Assembly (NCBI GenBank): GCA_031835245.1
Contig: JAVKOQ010000207.1
Span: 1 to 64,000, forward strand
Length of the DNA: 64,000 nucleotides
Direction of reading: 5' to 3'
Origin: Balamuthia mandrillaris
Lineage: Eukaryota; Discosea; Longamoebia; Balamuthiidae
Made by a program: the position numbers and the translations under genes. The notes beneath the pieces were generated by a model, which was given only the letters and a program-made list of their open reading frames with translations, was not told the DNA's origin and made no database searches. Positions 43,634 to 54,070 of the stretch are shown piece after piece; position 1 is the first letter of the stretch, and each line of letters begins with the position of its first letter.

Positions 43634-44542
43634 ATGCGGAGAGCAAATGAAACCAAGTGTTTAGTAGTTGGTGATGCTGGCGTTGGCAAGACTTGTTTGC
43701 TTGCTCGGTATTCATGGCTTTTGTTATTGTTCTTGTTTGGTTGCAAGGTTTTTGATGTGGCCAAGGTTTGTGCAGAACCGCTTTCCAACAGACTACATAC
43801 CGACTGTGTATGACAACTACGAGAACTATGTTCTAGCAGAGGACGGCCAACAGCATGTTTTGCTTTCAGTGTGGGACACACGCCGCTTTTTTGGTTCGAA
43901 AAGTGTTATTTTCAAACGTTACTTGTTGCTTCTGCTGGTTTTCTCTAATGTTCTTGTTCTTTTTTTCTGTACTCTTCTTTATTCTTTCGTTTTATGTCGT
44001 TTTCTTCGTGTACATCCCGTAGATGAAGAGTCAATGAAGTACCGGTGTGGAGGAGCACACAGTGCCAACCGAGTTGACGTCTTTCTTGCTTGCTTTTCTG
44101 TGGCAACGAAATCGTCTTTCGCGAGCCTCAGCCACACATGGATACCAAACGTTTCTTATCCTTCTGTATTAATTTTTTGCTCTTTCTGTGCTACCACACT
44201 AATAAAACTTTCTTCTACAAACTGCTTCTGTTTGTGGTGGTTTAGGTGATGAAACACTATCCAGAAGCTAGCATTGTGTTGGTAGGCACAAAGATGGATC
44301 TTCGCGACGAGAGGGACTCCGGCAAAGACGACGATGACCAAGAATTCATCTCAAAAGACACAGTCATCCAAACGTTTCTCCAACACAAGAAAAGCAAAAA
44401 GACGAACTACTGTCGCTACGTCGAATGCAGTGCCTTAACGGGAGAAGGAGTCCAGCCAGTCTTTGCTACAGTGGCTTCCGTTGCATACCAAAGAAGCATG
44501 AGACCGGGCAGCGAAAGGAACGCCAAGTGCACGCTGCAGTAG
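43634..44542 (+). CDS. Atypical Rho-family GTPase
   Basis: Exons 43634-43707, 43766-43893, 44023-44150 and 44246-44542 join in consistent phases to 208 residues. P-loop is VVGDAGVGKTCLLAR and switch I is RFPTDYIPTVYDNY, with the effector Thr. The G4 motif is VGTKMDLRD and G5 is VECSALTG. The end is CTLQ, a prenylation (CAAX) box. Odd: after SVWDT the expected AGQE of switch II is replaced by RRFFDEESMKYRCGGAH, so the catalytic Gln is missing and GTP hydrolysis is probably impaired. The following VDVFLACFSV is normal Rho. The frame is open upstream into the ankyrin repeats, so a fusion is possible. Confidence 0.8.
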
Positions 44543-44791
44543 CGCCTCCGCTCTACCAATAGAAAATCATAGATCGATCGAATCGAACCAATCAATGAGA
44601 CAGAAGTCAAACGACGAATGAAAATAGACTACAAATAACTTTCCGTTAATTTTCTATTTGTTTTCTTGCCACTTTCATTGTTCTTTATTTTTATTTTTTT
44701 TTCGGCTTTCTATTTGCCTCTCCTTTCGTTCACATATACTGCAAACAACCGTTCTAACACACAGAGAAAGAGCAACCGAAAGAACCTCGCC

Positions 44792-45137
44792 ATGTCGAAC
44801 AACACAGTCACTCCGAAGAAAGGCACAAAGCTGCCGCCCAAGGCACACGGGCAACATCAGGACGAGAGCGGCAAGTTCGTTATAGACGAACCTGCTCCCG
44901 AAATGAGCGTTGGAGAGGAACGGTGGTTCAAAGGTGGGGTTTTTTCACATTTTGCCGAACTACATTCCTTTACGCTCTCCTGTCCTAAACTTTGCTATCA
45001 CTCAAACTTTAGGCAAAGACATCCCAGTGACTAAGAAAGCAGCCAGAAAGCAGCAGTCCCTCTCTGACAAAAAAGTGTCCGACCCCGATAAGAAAAGGGC
45101 CATGATGTCCGAGGCCGGGCACCCCGCCAAAGAATAA
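44792..45137 (+). CDS. Small basic protein of unknown function
   Basis: Two exons (about 44792-44933 and 45013-45137) splice in phase 1 to a protein of about 88 residues. It starts MSNNTVTPKKGTKLPPKAHG and continues EERWFKGKDIPVTKKAARKQ across the junction, ending EAGHPAKE. It is rich in Lys and Pro with no membrane segment and is probably disordered. No family was recognised. The clean splice and compact spacing suggest a real gene. Confidence 0.6.
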
Positions 45138-45462
45138 AACCAACAGTGGGGCCAACAAGGCCTTTTCCATCCAATCAATAATCAAAATGAACTTTAAATA
45201 TTTTCCGCTATTACCTCTAACAAATCAAACGAATTGATTTTGGGTTTGAAAAGGGATTGGTTATCTTTATCATGTCGTCCTGAAATTTGATGAATTAACC
45301 AACTGCTATTATTATTTTTATCCTATTCGAATAAATCGGAGCGCGCTGCGTTCTTCGGACCCAATATTTGCTGTAACGCGTGCAACAAACAGAAAAGAGA
45401 AAAGAGAGAGAGCAAAAAAAAAATTCGCCCGCGAAGAATAGTATCATATATATACAAAAAGG
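45138..45462. promoter_or_regulatory. AT-rich intergenic region before the RhoGEF
   Basis: About 325 bp, AT-rich, with a TATATATA-like stretch at ~45446-45454 close to the next ATG (45463). It presumably includes the small gene's 3' end and the RhoGEF promoter. No RNA gene was seen. Confidence 0.45.
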
Positions 45463-48400
45463 ATGCACCGAGGAGCTTGGAACAGGCCTCTATATGGGGC
45501 CAACCATTACATCCAAAATGCACAGCCGCAGCAGCAACCAAGAGTGCCGCCTCCCATCCCCGCAAGAAGAGGGCGCATGCGACGCTCCCTCTCGTTGACG
45601 GCCATACCCGACCTCCGTAATGCTGTCGACACCATGCTCTCCTCCCAGGCCAACGGCGCCTTGAGCAACACCGCAACCCACTCCAAGCAGCAAGCCCAAG
45701 CGGCTGCCTCTCCAGTCCAAACCATTCGTAGCAAAAACGCCACAAATACGGCCAAAGTGGTTTCTTCTTCCTCCTCTTCTCCTTCTTCCTCACCCACCAC
45801 AACCTCCACGACCACAAATGGCTCCCCTCCACCAACCATTACTTCCTCTCCTCTTTCTCCTCCAGTGCCGAAACGACCACCCCGACCGGTTTCTCGAAGA
45901 CAACCCTCTGCTTCCTCTCCTTCTTCTCCTTCGTTTCCCTCCGCATCCTCCTCTTCGTCTTCTTCTGTTCCTTCAATGAACGCTCCTTCCGCTCCTGCTA
46001 CTTCACCTTCCACAGCTACAGCAAATAGAGGAAGAGGAGGAGCCACTGCAAGAGGCAAGTTATGGCGCGGAAGAGGAGGGCTTGCCTCTCCTTCTTCCTA
46101 TGCTCCTCCTCCCGCTACTGCTCCTGCTGCTCTCTCTTCTCCTCAGAATACTTCTTCCTCCACTTCCACTTCCTATTTGGTAGTTCCTTCTGCATTGACC
46201 CAATTGAGTGACGCGTTAGAGGAGAAGGAGGAGAAGGAGGAGAAAGACCTGACAGCAACACCAACTTCATCTTTGTGGCCAACGACACCGTCGCGTTCGA
46301 GCATGACCAACAAGCAGTCCATTTATTCACCGATTGCTTCCGAACCTACTTCTGTCAGACAAGTGGACTTGGCTGACCCTTGCATGTTCCTTTGTTGGGT
46401 TTGTTCTCTCTTCTCTCTTCTTGTTCTTCTCCTTCTCCTTCTGCTTTTGATCTATTCTTCTTGTTCTTCTTCTTCTTGTTCTTCTTCTGCTTCTCCTTCT
46501 GCTTCTGCTTCTTCTTGTTCTTGTTCTTCTTCTTGTTCTTCTTGTTCTTCTTGTTCTTCTTCTTGTTCTTCTTCTTCTTCTCTTCTTTTCTTGTTCTCTC
46601 TTCTCGTTTCTTTGCGCAAATTTTGACTTGTTTGAAAACAAAAACAAAAAAAAAACAGAAATGGGGAAGAGGAGTGTATAGAGGCCATAGAGGCACTAAA
46701 ATCAAAAAGTTTAAAGAGAAAGAGCAGTGCCTGCTATTCCTGGATGGAACCGGCATTCACATTCTTAACCATGACTCTGGGGTACCGGTTTCCTTCTTCT
46801 TTTAAGTCCTCACTACTCTCTTTCCCTATTTTCCCACCCTACTTCTTGTGCCTCTCCTCTCTCTCTTTCTCTCTCTTTCTATGTTTCTTATATCGTTCTT
46901 TGGTGGAACAAATAGGAGACAGAGCAGTATTTTTCCTTTGCACAGATAAAGAATTGGGCGTACAGCACCGAAATCTTTTCCTTCATTTGCGCAGAAGAAG
47001 GGGCGGAGAGTCAGGATGAACTCTTGGCTTACGACTTTAAAACTAACAAGGTTCATTTCTTTCTCCTATCGAGCTTCTTTGCTTCTTTGCCTTCGTTGCT
47101 TCTTTCTTCTTTCTGCTTTCATCTTGCTCATTTTCTTCATTGTCTTTAAACAACAGGCATTTGATATCTACGAAAAGCTGGCCTATCAAAAAGCGCAGAA
47201 GCTGCGAGAGATTTACAAGTCAAAGTCATCCTCCTCCTCTACTTCCCCCTCATCTCCTTCTATCTATCGACCGATTCGAGTTTCTACCACTCCTTCTCCT
47301 TCCGCTTCTCCAACCAAAGCTAATGTTGATGCTCCTTCTTCCACATCTTCTACTGGCAGACTTGCAACCCTTTCTAAGGCTTCATCCATCGGAAGTATGT
47401 CCCGCCTCATCCCATCCACAATAACAAAATCCGAGACTGCAACAACCAACACTTCCGAAGAAAGGAGACGAAGAAGAACCGAACAAGAAGAACACAGAAG
47501 AGGCAGAGACAAGCATCGCAACAACAACGACCACAAACACAAAAAACGGAGCAAGTCAGCAGATCAGGTGAAGCATCGCAACACAATACGAAGAGAACAA
47601 CATCAACAACAGCATCAGCAACAACGTCAACATCATCGCAAAACTCAAAAGAGCTATCTACCTTCCAGAAATAACAAGACTCAACACCCCCCATCTTCCG
47701 TTGCTACCCCGTTAACTTCTGTTGGAGTGAAGTCCACGGATGCTCTTCGCACCATTCGACTCCATAACAAAAATGACAACAACTCGACAACACCGACATC
47801 GTCCCCAACTGCTTCCCCTTCAAAACTTCGTAGAAGAGCCCCGTCTGCCGATACCGTTAATCAAAACAACAATATCAGTAATGTGAAGGACGAGATGGAG
47901 AAGAGAAGTTCGTATGGTGCTACCATGAAGAGAAGTTATAGCAGTAGGCCACAAGTGACAGCTCCGATACACGCCATTCATAAACTCCACATCAGCCCGG
48001 CACAAGCCAGAGAAGGGTATGCCACTCTCAAAGAACACATGCAACAACAACCCGAATATTCAGATGCTTCTTCTTCCGCTTCGAGCGGAGAGAGTTATAC
48101 TTCGCACTATTCCTCCTCTTCTTCAATGTTGGTACCGTCATCATCTACACTCCGTTCTAGAAAACAGCAGCAGAAACAACAACAACAAGAAAGAGAACCA
48201 CAACAGCAAGCTCAACATAATAGTACCAAAGATGAACCACAAAAGCAAGAAAGTAGCGGCGTTACTATCGATCTTTCTTTCAACAAAACAGTTCATGTGA
48301 ATAAGGATGAAGCAGTAGATAGAATCAACAACGAAGAATCGGCTGCAAACGCTGAGCAGCAACAAAAAGAAAAGGAAAAGGAGGAAAGAGAGGAAGAAAA

Positions 48401-50298
48401 AGACTCAACTTCACCACGGGAGAAAAAGACGCCTCCGGTAGTTCCTCCTCGTCATCACGATGCCGCTGCTGCATTGAGTAAATCTTCCTCCTCCGTCACC
48501 ACTGCTTCGCTCTCCAAAGCAACTGGTTCACAGATTACTCCTTCTACTTCTGCTCAAAACGTTTCTGTTGGTGGAAGTCTTAGTCTTGGACCAAAAAGTG
48601 GGAAGAAAGCTCTACTACAACGAAAAGAGAGCTCAGAGAATGTTGCTGGCTCCCAAATGACAGCTCGTTCTGGAAAGAAACGAATGGCTGTTGTGAACGA
48701 GCTTGTTACCACCGAACGAGACTATAACAGAGACCTTGATATTATGGTTGATGTAAGTTACTTCCTTTCATTCTTCTGTTTTTCTCTTCCACTTTTTTTT
48801 TTTTTTCCGTTTACGTACTTTTTTTATTCCTCTATGTAAGTAATGTTATTTATTTATTGTTTTTGTTTGCTCAGATATATATGAAGACGATGAAAGAGTC
48901 AGGGATTGTCAGCTCCGTGGATTTGCTAATTATCTTTAGTAATGTCGACCAGTTAAGGAACCTCAACAAAGCACTTCTGAGCAGCTTAGACGGATTGCAG
49001 GAAACGCCTATCGAGCAACAAGATGTTGGAAAGCGGTTCCTCGACTTTGTACAAATCCCAATCCTCTTTCTTTCCTCATCTACTCTTTTGTTCTTGTTTG
49101 CAAGAACCAAAACCTGACACAATATTTTTTAACCATCTATCAAGATTGCTTTCTTGAAGTTGTACACTCAGTATTGCAGTAACCAGACTCGAGCTCAGTT
49201 ACGGCTGCAAGAATTAAAGCGAGAGAAACAGGACCTAATTGTGTTGCTGGAAGGCATTCGCCAAAGACCGGAATGCAATCGCCTTGACCTTCAAAGCTAC
49301 CTCATTAAGCCTCTGCAGCGTGTCACCAAATATCCTCTTTTGTTCCGGGTTAGTCCTTCTTCTTTCTCCTTTGCTAAAGCATGAAACGGAAAAAATACAG
49401 CGATAAAGAGATAAAGAGAAGATGCGTGCTTATTATTTGTACGAAAAACAGGAATTATTGAAAATAACCCCAGAGTGGCATGAAGACTGGAAGTCATTGA
49501 ACGAGTGCTACAACAATCTTTTGGAAGTGGTTGAAGTTTTGGATCAACAGAAGCTCGAGTCTGAGAACTTGGTCAAAATGATGCAGCTCCAACAGAAATT
49601 TGAGAGCTCTAAAGTATGTTCTTCATCTCTTTCTCTTGTCCCCTCTTCTGTCTTTCTCCTGTTTTCTTTGTTCTTGCTCCTGTGACTTATCTTAGTTATT
49701 ACTTCATAAAAAGCAACCGTTGAAATTGGTGGAGGCATCTCGCAAGTATATCACAGAAGGAAACTTTAGAAAAGTGCTTAAAGGCAACTCGTTGATTCCT
49801 AATTGCACTGTAATTCTATTCAACGACAGCCTTCTTCTGGCGGTAAAGAAGCTCTCTAAAAAACAAGACAAAGAGGAGAGATACATTGCAAAGAGCGACA
49901 GAATTCCTTTATATGGAGTTCTTGTCTGGGATGAAAGAAACTACGCTCGTACGTTCTCGTTTTCCTCCTTCCTCCTCCTCTTTTTTTACTTCTAGAATAC
50001 TTACATCCACGTTGTTTTGCTTTGCTTTGAAAAACAAAAGAGGAATTCGGGTTTTCGGTGGTGAACAGGGAAGTGAACCAAGAAAAGATAACCATATTCG
50101 CGGCATCGCAGACAGAGAAGGAAGAATGGGTAGATCTCATTAACGCCACGTTGGCCAGTCTTCCAAACGCTCTCAAATCGCAGCAAGGTGTTGCTGTCGG
50201 TGCGTACAATTCTCTTTCATTTTTACTTTCTTTCGCTTCTGGGTTCTAAGTGATGATTTTCTTTTCTTCCAACAGAAAAATTCAGCAGAACGAAATGA
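45463..50298 (+). CDS. RhoGEF with FERM-C/PTB-like domain, DH and PH
   Basis: Exon 1 (45463-46398) encodes a Ser/Pro-rich N-terminus starting MHRGAWNRPLYGANHY, with polyproline stretches. Exons 46659-46781, 46916-47050 and 47157 onward join in phase 0 to a FERM-C/PTB-like fold: EQCLLFLDGTGIHILNHDSG, YFSFAQIKNWAYSTEIFSF, LLAYDFKTNK, then AFDIYEKLAYQKAQKLREIY as the final helix. A ~480-residue Ser/Gln/Lys-rich linker follows. The DH domain starts AVVNELVTTERDYNRDLDIM and includes LQSYLIKPLQRVTKYPLLF, the conserved core helix. The PH domain runs from RKVLKGNSLIPNCTVILFND to KEEWVDLINATLASLP. It ends VEKFSRTK. It should activate Rho GTPases at membranes. Its 3' end lies 40 bp from the convergent neighbour. 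Confidence 0.88.
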
Positions 50299-50338
50299 AC
50301 GAACCAGTGGTTCTTTTTCTTTATATTTGTTGTTTATT

Positions 50339-51991
50339 CTAACCTGAATTTGTATTTTGTACAAAACTTTCTGTGTTTCTTGCTATCTCTTCTTCCACTT
50401 CTTCCTCTTCTTCCTCTTCTTCATCTTCCTCCTCCTCCTCTTCCTCTTCTCCTTCATCTTCATCTTCTTCTGGTGAAGATCTACTCCGCTCTTTATTTCC
50501 TTCTTGTTGTTGTTGTTCTAATTGTTGTTGATAAGAAGCCGAAGATGACACCCATTCTTCTTGCCGTTCTCGAAGCGCTTTCAAGTCATTTGTGAGCTGT
50601 GCCGCCACCAAAACGAGTTGATCCAAAACCAAGAGACCGTTGTTCTGCGCACGCGCCATTCTCTCTTGTTCTCTCTGCATCCTCAGCTCCTTTTTCAGCT
50701 CTCTCACCTGTTTCTTTGCCCGCTCGTACTTGCGTTGAAGCGCTTGCAAGTCATAAGCCATCATTTCGAGTTGTTGCTGTTCGAGAGTAGAAGTGGAAGA
50801 GGCTCTTCGACTGTTTGCCGTTGAAGACGATCCATTTCTGGAATGAGGAGAAAGAAGAACAAAATGTTGATGTTCAGGAGCATCGGCAACGAAACGAGAG
50901 ACGAGAACCTGTTCGGAAGTGATGTCGCCGCGGGAATGACGTTTGAGATGTTGCTGGCGAAGGATGATGTTGTCCTTGTTGTCCTTGTCTTTCCGTTTTT
51001 TCTTTTTCCGCTCTTTTCGTTTTCTTTGCGGTGAAGACGACGAGGAATGTTTCGTCCCTCTATCGTGTGGCGATGCAACGACAACAGATTCTTCGTTTTT
51101 GTGATGAGAAGACTTTTCCTTCATCTTATGGCGAGTGTTATGTCGACCACTGTTCGATCGACTACTGCCACTGCTTCCTCCACTGCTTTTACTCTCTTTC
51201 TTTGACGATGAAGAGTGAGGACGGGACGAACGTTTTATCTTTGAGCTTGCAATCACTTGATGACTCTTTGGCGAGAGAACGAAAGAAACGGAATGATTGT
51301 TTTCGTAAGCAGAAGTTCGAGGAGAAGGTTTTGGACTTGGCTTTGGACTTGAGTTTCTGCTGTTGTGACTTGAAGAATGTCTCTTTCTACTATTGTTCGA
51401 AGAAGGGGATGTGATGTCATTGTTTCGATCTTCGGAGGAAGAAGACGATGGAAGCCTGTGGGGAGAGAGAGAAGCAGAAGAGTTATCGTTCCCATTCGTG
51501 GAACCACGCATCAAACGAGGAGAAGAGGCGCTGTGTCGTTTCTTTTGCAGAACCGAACGAAAGTTCATCAGCCCGTTTGTGCCAACTTCAAGGCCAGGCT
51601 CTTTGTCCGTCGGACTGTGATGATTATGCCGACGAGAAGGAGAAGAGGAGGAAGAGGAGCGTTTCTCGTTGTCTGCTTTACTGATGGAGTTCTTTCTTTC
51701 TCTATCGTTGTCTTTTGTTGCAGAAGAGGAGGAGGAGTTGGAACGACGGGAGCGAGACGAGGACGGAGGAACAGAGGTTGCTCCTCCTTTAAGTACTTCC
51801 GCTTCATTGATAAGGCCATTGTCTACGGAAGGGGAAGTGCTAGAACTGATCTGAACCTCACTAGCCGCTCCTGTTAATGTTACTGGCGGAGCTGTTAACA
51901 TGGCCGCCCTTGCTTCATCTATTTCGTGTTGAGCTTGGAGTAATGCATCTATTTGGTCCCTATTGTATTGTGTTGGTATGTGTGAATTAAC

Positions 51992-52038
<47 letters not shown>

Positions 52039-52131
52039 AACACTTCAACTAAATAGAAAAGAGTTAATAAGTATATAGACGAATAACCATATTTCATGAA
52101 AGCCTTCAGCGGAATAGAATTGAAGAGACAT
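50339..52131 (-). CDS. Disordered coiled-coil protein with acidic C-terminus
   Basis: A short first exon (52131-52088, MSLQFYSAEGFHEIW) splices to one long exon starting DQIDALLQAQHEIDEARAAM at ~51961. The middle ~350 residues are Ser/Arg/Lys/His-rich. A probable coiled coil near the C-terminus reads LQALQRKYERAKKQVRELKK. A Gln patch and then a run of Asp/Glu with few other residues precede IARNTESFVQNTNSG. No known family was recognised; a scaffold or chromatin/RNA-binding protein is possible. The intron carries a (CT)n array at 51995-52035. Confidence 0.65.
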
Positions 52132-52209
52132 GAAACGTTTTGTATCCGAGCCGAACCAAAACAACGCATACGCCTTTGCACATTCTTTTCAAGCACAACA
52201 TTAGAAAGC

Positions 52210-52210
52210 A

Positions 52211-52247
<37 letters not shown>

Positions 52248-52289
52248 GAAAAGAAAAGAAAAGAAAAGAAAAGAAAAGAAAAGAAAAAG
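52210..52289. repeat. AAAAG pentanucleotide array
   Basis: An A18 run followed by about twelve AAAAG units. It lies between the start of the coiled-coil gene and the end of the next minus-strand gene. On the minus strand it is CTTTT, so it could be transcribed pyrimidine sequence. Confidence 0.95.
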
Positions 52290-52308
52290 AGAAAGTTGCC
52301 AGGCAAAG

Positions 52309-52690
52309 TCAGTTGCCTATAAGAAAAAAAAGCAAAAGAAGCTTTTGCAAAAACCTTTTTCAAAAATGGCATCTGGAACGATCAAGCTTTGAACCAATGC
52401 ACCATCGTCGCTTTCTACGCACAAACAAAACCCTTTTTGCTCCTTCGCACGTTTTAGTTAGCCCGCATGCGCGTAATAGAGAGCAAGAAAGAGCTGAGGT
52501 ACCTCCGAATAACGACAAGAAACGAGACCTGTTCCCAAAAACTCCCATTGCTCTTTCCCTTCAATAAACTGGCGGTACGGAAGAATAGGTGGTTTAGAGA
52601 AAACAGGCATCACCAAAGCAAAATAGTTAAGATGCATGGATAGGTTACTTTGTACACGTCCGCCTCCGGAAGATACACCATATGCGACAT
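52309..52690 (-). CDS. Small predicted protein, possibly PH-superfold (RanBD/EVH1-like)
   Basis: Reading by eye gives ATG at 52690 and three or four small exons: MSHMVYLPEADVYK, then FIEGKEQWEFLGTGLVSCRY with SE, then EQKGFCLCVESDDGALVQSL and IVPDAIFEKG. Each junction has a plausible GT-AG pair and a CTAAC-like branch site is present. The pattern VYKF-W-xGTG followed by strands and an IVPD turn resembles Ran-binding or EVH1 domains, but at ~65 residues it would be truncated. The exon model is tentative. Confidence 0.4.
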
Positions 52691-52831
52691 GGTGAGTCCG
52701 TCTTTTCGTTTTTTATTTTTCGAGCACTTTGGTTGCGCTCTTTTTGTTGCTTTCAAAGCTTCGTATCAAAAAAAAAAACCGGGTCTCTGTCTGTTGGGGG
52801 AAAAACAATAGTGAGGAAGAGAGAACGTTCA

Positions 52832-52869
<38 letters not shown>

Positions 52870-53041
52870 CGTTGTTTTTGCTCCTGCTCTTGCTTTTATC
52901 GCGGTTGTTCGGTAAAGGGGCAGCTCTATTTTTCCCTTTTATCGCTTTGTTAACATGGACATGAGAGAGGACGGAAAGTTGCACCTGCACGCAACGGGCG
53001 GCAGAGACGAGAGTTCCATGTAGTCAGGCTAGAGGAAAGCG

Positions 53042-53095
<54 letters not shown>

Positions 53096-53278
53096 GAGGG
53101 AGGGAGGGAGGGAGAGAAACGAGAAGCAAAGAGAGAGAGAGAGAGAGAGAGGAGAGAGGGGGAGTAACTGAAGTAGAGAGGGAAGAGAGAAAGAAGAGGG
53201 CAAGGAGGCCGAAGAAGAGAGAATAAGAATAGCAAGGTTTTACTGGCTTGATATGTTTTTTTTCTCTCTCTCTCTCTC
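52691..53278. other. Intergenic region with GA microsatellites
   Basis: Contains GA arrays at ~52835-52866 and 53044-53122, with GGGA and further GA repeats to ~53220. No gene was recognised. It may include the 5' region of the small gene below it and the 3' UTR of the cupin gene. Confidence 0.5.
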
Positions 53279-53575
53279 TTAGGAAGAGGTTGTTGCAGCG
53301 GCAGGCTTGGGTTCCCAAACACAGTAGAACTTGCGAAGATCCTCTACCGTCTCCCAATAGCCCTTGAACCCTGTGTTTGTGTGTGAGTAATAATATTTTG
53401 GTTGGTTTTTGGTTTTTTTTTTTTTTTTGAAAAAAAATAGCTTTGGAAAAGAAAGAAAGAACGTACCAATAGGAATGATGAAAGCATCCCCCGCTTTGAA
53501 CTCCTCCACATGGCCGTCAAAGTCATGGCCCAACCTCACCTTTTCATTCATGTCAGAAAAGCAAGCAATGGACCT

Positions 53576-53616
<41 letters not shown>

Positions 53617-53862
53617 ACGCACAACGCCTTCCAAGATGTAACAAAACTCTTCCGAGTCGTTCTGCTCAAAGGTCCATTTGCCGACGGTGGAGCTCCACAC
53701 CCCCGAAGAGAACTGTTTGGAGGGGTCAAGGTAGAGGTTGTTGACCATGCAGGAAGGAGAGCCCTGCACGATGTTCGGCGGGGCGTACTCCCCCTCTTTG
53801 GCGTGGGAGTAGCTCAGCCGGACCACGCTGCGCTGCTGTTGCTGCTGCGGTTTCCCCTCCAT
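53279..53862 (-). CDS. Cupin-domain protein (DUF861 type)
   Basis: Chosen start MEGKPQQQQQRSVVRLSYSH (ATG 53862). Three exons give the cupin barrel: SSGVWSSTVGKWTFEQNDSE and EFCYILEGVV (motif 1), HVEEFKAGDAFIIPIG (motif 2), then FKGYWETVEDLRKFYCVWEP. The last block, with W-E-T and RKFY, is characteristic of the single-domain DUF861/EutQ-like cupins. Metal ligands are incomplete compared with classical cupins. Specific activity is unknown. One intron has (CT)n at 53580-53615. TAA at 53279 is adjacent to a TC-repeat on the plus strand. Confidence 0.85.
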
Positions 53863-54070
53863 TCTCTCTCTGATTCTTTCTCGTAAAACTTTTCCATAAG
53901 ATAATTTTTGTCGACCTGCAGGTACGACGCTCATAGGATCGATCAAATTTTCTTCATAAATAGAAATTTTATTGAGATCAAAATAATATGTTGAGTTAGT
54001 AAATATCCAAAAAAGGGAATATTAATAAAGGCGACGGTAATGCTGGGAAGAAGCGAACAGGGTGAGACCG

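Noticed and set aside
53044-53122. GA-array frames as an Arg/Glu-rich protein
   Set aside because: Pure dinucleotide repeats read in any frame; no flanking coding signal.
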